A stretch of DNA of 21,979 nucleotides from a virus. Under the pieces are notes generated by a model. That model worked only from the letters and a program-made list of their open reading frames with translations, was not told where the DNA came from and searched no databases. This document shows, piece after piece, positions 1-7,700 of this stretch. The stretch covers positions 1 through 21,979 of the IMG/VR virus record IMGVR_UViG_3300025598_000200. One strand, written 5' to 3'. Numbering within the stretch: position 1 is the stretch's first letter; each line of letters starts with the position of its first letter. Position numbers and translations under genes: made by a program.

Positions 1-641
1 AGGCAATCGACGACAACCTCTACAAAACACAGTTTGCACCTTCCAACCTCGGCTTGATCGAATCGTTCCAGCAGACGAAGGAAATCTACGGCGCTAACGT
101 GTTGAACACTGCAACCACCTACAACTCAGCTGTTGGCGGTGACGGTGTTGCTCTCTGCGCTACCAACCATCCGATCGACGGTGGTACGGTTGCCAATACG
201 CCTACCACGCAGGTTGACCTCAACGAAGCTACATTGCTCAACGCAATGATTGCTATCCGTACGAACTTCCGTGACCAAGCTGGTCTGAAGGTCTTCGCTC
301 GTGGCCGTAAACTGATCGTTCCTCCTCAGTTGGAGCCAATTGCAATTCGTCTGACGAAGACCGAACTGCGTCCCGGCACTGCAGATAACGATGTGAATGC
401 GATTCTGAGCACCGCTGGCGGCCTGCCAGAAAGCTACATGGTCAACGACTTCTTGACCTCAGCTTACGCTTGGTTCTTGCTGACCAACATTGACGGTCTG
501 TCGTATATGGAACGCATTCCCTTCGAAACCGATATGCAAGTCGATTTTGTCACGGACAACCTGCTTGTTAAAGGTTACGAGCGTTATTCCTTCTCGTACT
601 ACAACTGGCGTTCGATCTACGGTTCATTCCCAACTTCGTAA
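1..641 (+). CDS. Major capsid protein, C-terminal part (5' end outside window)
   Basis: The reading frame is open from the first base (first full codon at position 3) and gives the last 212 residues before a TAA at 639-641; the true start lies upstream. The protein would be the shell subunit of the phage head. The sequence resembles the C-terminal half of Mu gpT-like major head proteins: an alpha/beta stretch with 'GLKVFARGRKLIVPPQLEPI' (about residues 92-111 of the visible part), then a 'GLPESYMVNDFLTS' segment and an aromatic C-terminus 'YERYSFSYYNW'. The 'LIVPPQLE' pattern is typical of this HK97-fold group; that assignment rests on remembered family patterns. The next gene, a putative decoration protein, starts 15 bases downstream, as expected for a head module. 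A TTG at 54 could be read as a start but is internal, because coding continues upstream without a stop. Function fairly sure; subfamily less so. Confidence 0.8.
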   Translation, partial: AIDDNLYKTQFAPSNLGLIESFQQTKEIYGANVLNTATTYNSAVGGDGVALCATNHPIDGGTVANTPTTQVDLNEATLLNAMIAIRTNFRDQAGLKVFARGRKLIVPPQLEPIAIRLTKTELRPGTADNDVNAILSTAGGLPESYMVNDFLTSAYAWFLLTNIDGLSYMERIPFETDMQVDFVTDNLLVKGYERYSFSYYNWRSIYGSFPTS

Positions 642-656
642 GATTGGAGACAGCAA

Positions 657-1562
657 ATGTCTATTACAGCTTTCTCTGGTCCGGTTATCGCATTTGGCCA
701 AGCGCCTTATGCAGACTATAACCCCGAATTGGGTCCGTCTTTATTCTATGCTGGTGCGGGTCTTCTTGATCCGCGTCAGTTCTACACCTACGAGCCCGGT
801 CAAGGTTTTGGTAATATCACCGCAGGTTTCCTCGGTTTTACCCGCATCTTGACTGTTAACCAAGTCCCTTCCGCTTTGTCTGCAACCAACATTGCCACCT
901 CACAAACCCCTGTGTCCGGCACTGCTGTTACACTCACTGCCGGTACGGGCGTGACTGGTAGCGTTACAATTGTAAACGCCTCCACTGGTACATCCGTCAG
1001 CGGCCTTTTGGCTCTTGATGGTGCAGCTGGGTTGGTTTCTTTCGGCTCTGCTGGCACTGTTCAGTTGTGGGACCCTACCAAGGCTCTTGCTCGGAACGTG
1101 CGTATCACTACTGCATCGGGCGATACTGCCGTCTACACTGTTAAAGGTTATGACATCTATGGTTATCCAATGTCAGAAGCCATTACAGCAGCTGGCGCTG
1201 GTACCGTTTCTGGCGCAAAAGCCTTCAAGTACATTGCAAGCGTAACTCCAGTCGGCACCGTTGGTGCAACCGTGACTGTTGGTACCGGTGACGTGTATGG
1301 CTTCCCCATCTACTCAGCTGCGTATAACCCCGGAGCTGATGCTGATGTGGCCATTGCTTGGAACGGCGCTGCGATCACTTCGACGACTGGTTACACTGCT
1401 GGTGTTACTACTTCACCCGCAACCACTACCACTGGCGATGTGCGCGGTACTTATGCAGTACAATCGGCTTCAGATGCTACCAAGCGTCTGTTGGTTACCC
1501 AGTCACCATCACTTGCCAACATCAGTTCCATCACTGGGCTGTTTGGCGTAACACAAGCGTAG
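657..1562 (+). CDS. Putative head decoration / virion structural protein
   Basis: 301 residues, ATG at 657 with GGAG at 646-649 as a well-placed ribosome binding site. The composition is rich in Ala, Gly, Thr, Ser and Val with almost no charged residues, as in beta-rich virion surface proteins. The N-terminus is aromatic and Pro/Gly-rich ('YADYNPELGPSLFYAGAGL'); the middle has repeated Thr/Ser/Val strands. At about residues 160-175 there is a 'GYDIYGYPMSEAIT' motif that recurs as 'GLDANYNPISETIT' in the protein encoded from 2506, suggesting a shared beta domain. Its place directly after the major capsid gene argues for a capsid decoration or head-stabilising role. There is no signal peptide, transmembrane segment or enzyme motif. 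It could instead be a head fibre or minor capsid protein. The structural role is inferred from context and composition. Confidence 0.6.
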   Translation: MSITAFSGPVIAFGQAPYADYNPELGPSLFYAGAGLLDPRQFYTYEPGQGFGNITAGFLGFTRILTVNQVPSALSATNIATSQTPVSGTAVTLTAGTGVTGSVTIVNASTGTSVSGLLALDGAAGLVSFGSAGTVQLWDPTKALARNVRITTASGDTAVYTVKGYDIYGYPMSEAITAAGAGTVSGAKAFKYIASVTPVGTVGATVTVGTGDVYGFPIYSAAYNPGADADVAIAWNGAAITSTTGYTAGVTTSPATTTTGDVRGTYAVQSASDATKRLLVTQSPSLANISSITGLFGVTQA

Positions 1563-1574
1563 GAGTAGCTTACC

Positions 1575-2021
1575 ATGAAGGGTAAAGCACATCACGGGCA
1601 CCACGCGCATCATGGGCATCATGCAGGTCATCATGCTCATCACGCCCACCATGCCCACAAAGCACATATGCACCATGGAATGGATGATATGGAAGAAATG
1701 AAGAAGCATAACCGCAAAGTGCGCAAGCACGGCGGTAAGACAGAGCACGATCCAGAAGGTCACTTCGATACGGATCCAGCCCCGCATGAAATCTATGCTG
1801 GCAAAGGCTCTAACACTGTGAAGGAAGCGGAAGCCAAAAAGCGTGGCGGTCGTGCTAAAAAGCACCTCGGTCATGTCCACGGCATGCATGCAGCAAAGCG
1901 TCATGATCGTCCTGCCCGTAAACATGGCGGTCGCGCAGCTTCTGACATGAACCCCTTCTCTTCTGCTCACAAGGGCACCGAGCCCAAAGCTCATAAGTCC
2001 TATGAGCCAGAGCGTGACTAA
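1575..2021 (+). CDS. Histidine-rich basic protein of unknown function
   Basis: 148 residues, ATG at 1575, with AGGAG at 1561-1565 as ribosome binding site; the upstream stop codon lies inside that site. Residues 6-34 form an extraordinary run built from Ala/Gly-His-His units: 18 of the first 35 residues are histidine. The rest is strongly basic, with repeated short 'KHGGK', 'KRGGRAKK' and 'KHGGRA' motifs separated by acidic or Pro-containing stretches, and looks largely disordered. Such a protein could bind divalent metal ions through the His run and nucleic acid or capsid through the Lys/Arg patches; neither is shown. It sits at the end of the capsid transcription block and is followed directly by a terminator. 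The reading frame is intact and the codons mix CAT and CAC, so the His run is selected coding sequence rather than a simple DNA microsatellite. Gene confidence is high; function unknown. Confidence 0.8.
   Translation: MKGKAHHGHHAHHGHHAGHHAHHAHHAHKAHMHHGMDDMEEMKKHNRKVRKHGGKTEHDPEGHFDTDPAPHEIYAGKGSNTVKEAEAKKRGGRAKKHLGHVHGMHAAKRHDRPARKHGGRAASDMNPFSSAHKGTEPKAHKSYEPERD
1590..1676 (+). repeat. His-His-Ala/Gly codon repeat within the His-rich gene
   Basis: Imperfect 9-base units encoding His-His-Ala or His-His-Gly run through this stretch, about eight units with some insertions (Ala-Gly, Lys-Ala, Met). Third positions vary between CAT and CAC and spacer codons vary among GCG, GCT, GCC, GCA and GGG, GGC, GGT. 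This points to an old repeat kept at the protein level, although length change by slippage is still possible. Confidence 0.85.
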
Positions 2022-2036
2022 TCTGCTTAGTCAGAT
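2015..2036 (+). other. Small hairpin(s) across the stop codon of the His-rich gene
   Basis: TGACTAA (2015-2021) is the exact inverted complement of TTAGTCA (2027-2033), giving a 7-bp stem with a 5-base loop that contains the TAA stop codon. An overlapping alternative stem pairs ATCTG (2021-2025) with CAGAT (2032-2036). The two are mutually exclusive. They lie 12 bases before the terminator stem and could affect termination or mRNA 3'-end stability; a chance occurrence cannot be excluded. Confidence 0.4.
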
Positions 2037-2047
2037 GTGAAAACAAG

Positions 2048-2080
2048 CGGGGGGTCTGCAACGGCTCCCCGTTTCTTTTT
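2048..2080 (+). terminator. Rho-independent terminator after the capsid block
   Basis: A 9-bp GC-rich stem (2048-2056 with 2063-2071, including two G-T wobbles) closes a 6-base loop and is followed by TTTCTTTTT (2072-2080). This is a textbook intrinsic terminator between the stop codon at 2021 and the next ATG at 2092. No separate promoter is visible in the 11 bases that follow, so downstream genes probably depend on read-through, antitermination or a promoter inside the preceding gene. Confidence 0.85.
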
Positions 2081-2091
2081 AGAGGTTTACA

Positions 2092-2343
2092 ATGGCAAAG
2101 ACACCGAGTTGGCAGCGTTCCGAGGGCAAATCGCCTTCTGGTGGATTAAATGCAAAAGGTCGTGCATCTTATCATCACGAAACTGGTGGCCATTTACATG
2201 CGCCAACAAAAGATACACACAACGCACACCACAAGTCATTCTGTGCCAGAATGGAAGGTATGCGGGCTAAGTTGACCAATCATAAAAATGCACATGACCC
2301 AGAAAGCCGCATAAATAAAGCATTGCGCAAGTGGGGTTGCTAA
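2092..2343 (+). CDS. Small conserved phage protein, DUF6321-like
   Basis: 83 residues, ATG at 2092 with AGAGG at 2081-2085. It is very basic and polar. Conserved-looking segments are 'TPSWQRSEGKSPSGGLNAKG' (residues 4-23), 'SFCARMEGMRAKLT' (about 49-62) and 'DPESRINKALRKW' (about 69-81). This order of motifs (xxWQRxEGxxPxGGLNxKGRxSY, SFCARMxGMxxKLT, DPxSRINKxLRxW) matches a small protein of unknown function widespread in aquatic phages, which I recognise as DUF6321. Its stop overlaps the next ATG by one base (TAATG), so the two small genes are probably translationally coupled. No function is known to me; position among virion genes suggests a virion or assembly factor. Family assignment is from memory of the motif. 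Confidence 0.8.
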   Translation: MAKTPSWQRSEGKSPSGGLNAKGRASYHHETGGHLHAPTKDTHNAHHKSFCARMEGMRAKLTNHKNAHDPESRINKALRKWGC

Positions 2344-2504
2344 TGACTAAGAAGCCATTTTGGGATACAAAAGCACCAGAAGATCATGTGACAAAGCATT
2401 TGTCGCGCAAGAAGATACAGCTGGCTAAGGCTCATGCACGTGCTGCGGGCCGCCCATATCCAAATGCCGTAGACAATATAGCTGTAGCGAAGAAGGGTAA
2501 GTAA
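2343..2504 (+). CDS. Very small conserved basic phage protein (53 aa)
   Basis: A 53-residue frame from ATG 2343 (overlapping the previous TAA by one base) to TAA 2502-2504. It begins MTKKPFWDTKAPEDHVTKHL, has a Lys/Ala/Arg-rich helical middle and ends with 'AGRPYPNAVDNIAVAKKGK'. The 'AGRPYPNxVDN' tail is a pattern I recall from other small aquatic-phage proteins found next to DUF6321-like genes, which together with the stop-start overlaps on both sides supports it as a real gene. It is basic and probably helical with no membrane segment. Function is unknown; a minor virion or DNA-associated role would be a guess. The downstream gene starts one base after its stop, and its AAGGG end region doubles as the next ribosome binding site. 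Confidence 0.75.
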   Translation: MTKKPFWDTKAPEDHVTKHLSRKKIQLAKAHARAAGRPYPNAVDNIAVAKKGK

Positions 2505-2505
2505 T

Positions 2506-3297
2506 ATGGCAGCGTTCTCACAACCCGGCGTAACTTGGCCGTCCATCACACAGAACGGGAAGTATGAGCCATTTCAACTGCAAGTTGCACGTAACCAAAT
2601 TACGAATCACTCTGTTGTGAGCATTTTTGGCTATCAGTCCGTAATTCCAACATCTGGTTTTATTCCGCTTTGGGAAAATGCAACAACTTATGCATATCCT
2701 GCATCTGCAATCACAATGACATTGTTGAGCTCGTCGGCTTCTGATGCTGGTGTTTCTGTGCTGATCAATGGCCTTGATGCCAATTACAATCCCATCTCAG
2801 AAACCATTACGTTCACTGCTGGTAACTACACGGGTGTAAACACGACAAACGCCTACCTGCGTATTAACAACATGATTGTTACTGCTGTTCCAACAGCTGG
2901 GACGGCAAATGCTGGCACCATTCAACTTCAAAACACTGGTAAAACAGTTACATATGCCCAAATTGCTATTGGTGTGGGCCGTACGCAAGCATCTATTTAT
3001 ACCGTTCCAAACGGCTATACGTTCTATTTGCAACGCACTCAAGGTTTCACCAACATGTCCTATGCTGCAACGTCAACTGGCGTTTATCGCACATGGCAGG
3101 TTAACGCGGCTGGCGTTAATTCATTAATCACGCAGCGGCCATTTGTCGCAAACTTTTTGGTTGAGCGGTATTACCCCAATACATATGCCGCCAAAACCGA
3201 CATTCAGTGGCAAATGCAGGCTGTCACAGCGAGTTTTGCAGCTGGGTTCACCGCTGAAGGCGTTTTGGTTGCAGATAAGTCTGCCACAACCTTCTAA
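2506..3297 (+). CDS. Virion structural protein, probable decoration or capsid-associated
   Basis: 263 residues, ATG at 2506 directly behind the previous stop, with AAGGG at 2493-2497 as ribosome binding site. The N-terminus 'YEPFQLQVARNQITNHSVVS' followed by 'FGYQSVIPTSGFIPLWEN' is a pattern I recall from unannotated structural proteins of aquatic phages. The middle holds 'GLDANYNPISETITFTAGN' (about residues 88-106), matching a motif in the protein from 657. The C-terminal half is beta-rich with 'PNGYTFYLQRTQGFTNMSY' and ends in hydrophobic strands. Low charge and high Thr/Ala/Asn content fit a surface-exposed beta fold. There is no membrane segment or catalytic motif. I infer a capsid or neck structural role from composition and from the adaptor-like gene that follows 12 bases downstream; the precise role is unknown. 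Confidence 0.65.
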   Translation: MAAFSQPGVTWPSITQNGKYEPFQLQVARNQITNHSVVSIFGYQSVIPTSGFIPLWENATTYAYPASAITMTLLSSSASDAGVSVLINGLDANYNPISETITFTAGNYTGVNTTNAYLRINNMIVTAVPTAGTANAGTIQLQNTGKTVTYAQIAIGVGRTQASIYTVPNGYTFYLQRTQGFTNMSYAATSTGVYRTWQVNAAGVNSLITQRPFVANFLVERYYPNTYAAKTDIQWQMQAVTASFAAGFTAEGVLVADKSATTF

Positions 3298-3309
3298 TTG
3301 GAGGTTATT

Positions 3310-3996
3310 ATGACAACGAGCGGCACGACTGCATTTAACCCTTCGCTTGGCGAGATCACGCTTTATGCTTTTAATTTGTGTGATGTCCGTCCTACAGCAA
3401 TTACCCAAGAGCATATGCAAAGTGCGCGTATGGCTTGCAACTTTATGTTTGCAAATTGGGCAAATCAAGGCGTTAATTTGTGGGAAGTTTCGCTTGTAAC
3501 TCAAGCACTTACAGCTGGTACTTCAACCTACAATGTAGACCCCAGCACCATTATGGTTCTTGACGCATACATTGAAGACAGCAGCTCTGGGCAGCCAATT
3601 GACCGTCTGATCTTTCCTATTTCGCGCAGTGAATGGGCCTCATATCCCAACAAAACACAGCAAGGGCAAGTCACGGTGTTCTGGTTTGACCGTTTGATCA
3701 ATCCGACAATCACTCTCTGGGCCGTTCCAGATAATAGTAACCTTGTTTTGAAATATTACGTAGTAAAGCAGATCCAAGATGCCAACTTTACAAGTGGTCA
3801 GACGCTTGATGTGCCGTATCGTTGGCTCGATGCTGTTGCTAACGGCTTGGCTTATCGCCTTGCACGTATTTGGAACAAGCCCATAAGCCCACAATTGAAG
3901 ATTGAGGCTGACGAATCATACAAGATTGCGGCTGATCAAGACACCGAATACGTGTCATATTACATATCGCCGATGATTTCCGGCTATTATAGGTAG
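3310..3996 (+). CDS. Adaptor-like head-tail connection protein
   Basis: 228 residues. I chose ATG 3310 because GGAGG at 3300-3304 is an excellent ribosome binding site for it; an in-frame TTG at 3298 overlaps that site and is unlikely. The N-terminal helical part 'SLGEITLYAFNLCDVRPTAI' and 'MQSARMACNFMFANWANQG' (roughly residues 12-55) is followed by a beta part with 'LTAGTSTYNVDP', then 'FWFDRLINPTITLWAVPDN' (about 121-139), then a helical end with 'YRWLDAVANGLAYRLA' and a 'ADESYKIAADQ' helix. This helix-beta-helix layout is typical of P22 gp4-like or other podoviral adaptor proteins that join the portal to the tail. That comparison is by pattern, not alignment. The stop precedes the next ATG by 8 bases. 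A second adaptor-like gene occurs at 14147. Confidence 0.6.
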   Translation: MTTSGTTAFNPSLGEITLYAFNLCDVRPTAITQEHMQSARMACNFMFANWANQGVNLWEVSLVTQALTAGTSTYNVDPSTIMVLDAYIEDSSSGQPIDRLIFPISRSEWASYPNKTQQGQVTVFWFDRLINPTITLWAVPDNSNLVLKYYVVKQIQDANFTSGQTLDVPYRWLDAVANGLAYRLARIWNKPISPQLKIEADESYKIAADQDTEYVSYYISPMISGYYR

Positions 3997-4004
3997 GTTA
4001 TGTT

Positions 4005-4736
4005 ATGGCCTATGCATCACGGGCTGGTAGAGCAAGGGTAAGCACGAGAAACCCGCAGGCGTTTGCCGTCTGTGACCGCTGTGGCATATGGAACAACCAC
4101 GTAAACCTTCGCTGGCAATATGATTGGGCCGGTGCAAAGCTCAACAATTTGCGCATTTTGGTTTGCGATCGTTGCGAAGACATCCCACAACAGCAAAAAC
4201 GTGCCATTGTTTTGACGGCGGATCCGTTGCCCGTGTTGAATGCGCGTGTGGAACCTTATACCGCAGATGAAACCAACTACCATACAACCGTTGTACCGCC
4301 AGTTATTGACCCAATTACGGGCCTCAATGTGGCGCAAGGGCAGTATTTGTTGACGCAAGATGGTCAATACATGGTTGAGCAGCCTGTTGGAAAACCAAAC
4401 GGCCTCGAATCATATGCCATATCGCCTTTAAATGGCTCTGTGCACTATGGCGTTGTGTTGCCACTGTTGTCTGTCAACACGGACGGGTCAAACAAGGTTA
4501 CTGTTACATGTAACGGTGTGCATGGGCTGTCTACAAATGATCAGATAAGTATTGAAGGGCTTACAAACACCGATGCATGCGGCTTTTACAGTGTTACCGT
4601 AACAACGGCGACAGCATTTACTTATTTGACGGCTAAAACTATACCTGCAGCAAGCCTCTTGCAGTCGCAAACAGTGGCGAAAACTGTTATAGTTGGGCTT
4701 CCATATGACTTTAATCAGATACCGTTGGTGGGTTAG
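4005..4736 (+). CDS. Four-cysteine (zinc-ribbon-like) virion protein with C-terminal beta domain
   Basis: 243 residues, ATG at 4005, with AGG at 3991-3993 or GGTAGG at 3992-3997 as a modest ribosome binding site. The N-terminus carries two CxxC pairs, Cys23/Cys26 ('CDRCG') and Cys54/Cys57 ('CDRCE'), 27 residues apart, the spacing of a zinc ribbon. Around them 'NPQAFAVCDRCGIWNNHVNL' and 'WQYDWAGA' match a phage protein family I have seen beside adaptor genes. Residues about 165-210 form a beta domain ('GVHGLSTNDQISIEGL') resembling modules in the fibre at 4742 and the tail hub at 14861. A central acidic/Pro linker separates the two parts. It is probably a neck or tail virion component; zinc binding is inferred from the cysteines alone. 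No nuclease or other catalytic signature is seen. Confidence 0.6.
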   Translation: MAYASRAGRARVSTRNPQAFAVCDRCGIWNNHVNLRWQYDWAGAKLNNLRILVCDRCEDIPQQQKRAIVLTADPLPVLNARVEPYTADETNYHTTVVPPVIDPITGLNVAQGQYLLTQDGQYMVEQPVGKPNGLESYAISPLNGSVHYGVVLPLLSVNTDGSNKVTVTCNGVHGLSTNDQISIEGLTNTDACGFYSVTVTTATAFTYLTAKTIPAASLLQSQTVAKTVIVGLPYDFNQIPLVG

Positions 4737-4741
4737 TACGC

Positions 4742-7700
4742 ATGTCTAATACAACAATCCTCAATCTGCCTACCACCGCAGCACTCACTGGCTCGGAATA
4801 TGTTGAAGCGGTACAAAGTAACACATCTGTCCGTGTTACCACCCAGCAGATTGCTAATCTGAACGCAAACACTGGGACAGTTACGTCTATCACGGCATCT
4901 GCGCCACTTTCTGGCGGAACTATTACCACGACTGGCACCATCGGGCTGCAATCAAGTGGGGTTACCAATGCCTATCTTGCGCCTATGGCTACTTTTACGA
5001 TCAAAGGTAACAACACTGCTGGCTCTGCCAATCCGCAAGACCTTACTGGCCCGCAAGTTCTGTCGCTTATCGCTGGTGCGCCTCTTGCGTCACCTGCGTT
5101 TACTGGAACGCCAACTGCTCCAACTCCACTGAGCAGCGATAATAGCACAACCATTGCCACTACGGCTTTCGTCAAAGCCCAAAGCTACGGCGGCGGCACT
5201 GTAACGTCAATCACAGCTGGTGCTGGCTTGAATGGCGGGACAATCACTACATCGGGGACGATTTCATTACCGACAACTGGTGTTGCGCCGGGTTCATATG
5301 GTGATGGCGCTGACGTTGCGACATTCACGGTTGATTCGTATGGACGGATCACCTCGGCATCCACAAGCGCTATTACGCCAGCCACGATCGGCGCTGTGCC
5401 GACAAGCCGCACAATCACTGCTGGTACGGGATTAACCGGCGGCGGTGACTTGTCCGCTAATAGAACGCTGTCTCTGTCGCCCATTACAAGCGGCTACATT
5501 CTTGCTAACGAGACGGGTGTCAGTGCCGCTCCAACGGGAGTATCGCTGTCGTCTTTGATTGACTACGCACTCGGTAATACGCAAGGGCAAATTTTATACC
5601 GTGCGGCCTCCAACTGGCAGCCATTGGATCCCGGTTTTTCTGGCCAATTGCTGCAAACCGGTGGCGCTGGCGCAAATCCATCATGGAAGACAGTTACCGG
5701 TGCGGGCACTGTAACAAGCGTCAATGCTTCTGGCGGCACAACGGGCATGTCGTTTAGCGGCGGCCCAATCACTGTTTCTGGCACATTAACGCTTGGGGGC
5801 ACCCTTGGTACAGCGAATGGCGGAACTGGTCTTACAAGCTTTACAAGCGGTGGCGCTCTGTACGCTACTTCTACTTCTGCACTGACAACTGGCACCCTTC
5901 CAGTAACGGCTGGCGGTACCGGTGTCACAACATCGACGGGTAGTGGTTCGGTTGTATTAAGCAACTCGCCTACACTTGTCACGCCAACGCTCGGCGCGGC
6001 ATCCGCAACAAGTTTGACGCTATTTAGCCCATTAACTGTACCCAATGGTGGTACGGGGCTTTCTTCTGTTACTGGCTACCTCAAAGGTGCTGGCACAACG
6101 ATCAGTGGCGTTTCAACTATTCCTAACTCGGATCTGGCCAATAGCTCTGTCACGATTGGCACAACAAACATAGCACTGGGTGCTACAGCATCCACATTGG
6201 CTGGCTTGACATCGGTCACTGTTACGCAAGGCCCAACTGCTGCGCTGCAATTAGCGACAAAGCAATATGTTGATAATAATGTGGCAGCTGGCTTGGACAT
6301 CCATCCTGCCGTTGCCGCTGACGTAGATAGCAACTTGTCTGCCACTTATGCACAAGGCGGCACTACGCCAACTGTTACGACAATCACCAGCAATGTTCTG
6401 ACGACATCGACCAATCACGGCCTGTCAATCGGTGACATGATTGTGTTTAACAGCACAACGAATGGCATCACATCTGGTACGCCTTACTTTGTTTTTACTA
6501 CTCCTGCCCTTAACACACTGACAATTGCATCCGATTACGGCGGCCCACAAGTTACAACGCTAACTGACGGTAGCGGTTTGACTATTACCAGCCGCGCTAA
6601 CTCTGGTGTCGGTGCCACATTGACTTCGACCGGCACGGGCCCGTTAGTTTATGAGGGTTACACAGCAGGTCTCAATGACCGCATTTTGCTTGTTGGTCAG
6701 TCGGCTGGCTTGCAGAATGGTGCTTATTATGTTTCGCAAGTGGGTGTTGCGTCTGTATCCCCGTGGATACTTACACGCGCCACTGATGCTAATAAATACA
6801 TTCCGAACAGCGCTTCGGGTCTTGATCAAGGTGCTTATTTCCTTGTCACAGGTGGTAGCGATGCGGGTGAGGCGTATGCTCTCTCGACTACCGGCATTTT
6901 GATCATTGGCACGACCAGTCTGTCATTTGCTCAATTTAGCCAAGTGCCCGCGTACACCGCTGGTACGGGTCTGACACTAAGTGGCACACAATTTAGCATC
7001 ACCAACACTGCTGTCTCAGCCAATTCTTATGGCTCCTCAACGGCTATTCCGACATTTACGGTGAATGCCCAAGGTCAATTGACGGCGGCCTCCACAGCGG
7101 CTGTTATTGCGCCTGCAGGCACATTGTCTGGCACCACCTTGAATGCTTCGGTCGTATCGTCATCGTTGACCAGTGTGGGCACAATTGGCACCGGCGTGTG
7201 GCAAGGCACGGCTGTTGGGCCTACATATGGCGGAACGGGTCAGACATCCTATTTGACCGGCGATTTGCTGTATGCGTCCGCGACAAACACGCTGTCCAAA
7301 CTTGGCATTGGTGCTGCTGGCACAGTGCTAACATCAAATGGAACAAACGTGTCATGGTCGGCAACTTATGCCGGTACGGTCACAAGTGTTGCTCAAACCT
7401 TTACTGGCGGTATTATTTCGGTGTCTGGTTCGCCTATTACGACATCGGGCACATTGGCTCTAACTGTTGCGGGAACTTCTGGTGGCATCCCTTATTTTAG
7501 TTCTGGCACTACTTGGGCTTCTTCTGCTGCTCTGGCTGCTAATGCCATCGTGGTAGGCGGCGGGGCTGGCGCGGCTCCATCAACTATTACCACTGGAACG
7601 GGTGTTGTTTCAGCAATTGGTAACGCTGTGACTGGATCTGGCGGCATTGTCCTGCAAACATCGCCCTCACTGACAACGCCCAATTTGGGTACGCCATCAG

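Noticed and set aside
54-56. TTG start for the first gene
   Set aside because: The frame continues upstream to the window edge and the capsid protein pattern would be cut, so this is internal.
1590-1676. His run as a cloning tag or sequencing artefact
   Set aside because: The run is irregular, uses mixed codons and is interspersed with Ala/Gly/Lys/Met, quite unlike an engineered tag; the frame is intact on both sides.
1509-1994. Minus-strand open frame (161 codons) opposite the His-rich gene
   Set aside because: Its Met/Val-rich sequence is simply the complement of the His codons; the plus-strand gene has a good ribosome binding site and matches the operon direction.
3298-3309. TTG start for the adaptor-like gene
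   Set aside because: It overlaps the GGAGG ribosome binding site that serves the ATG at 3310.
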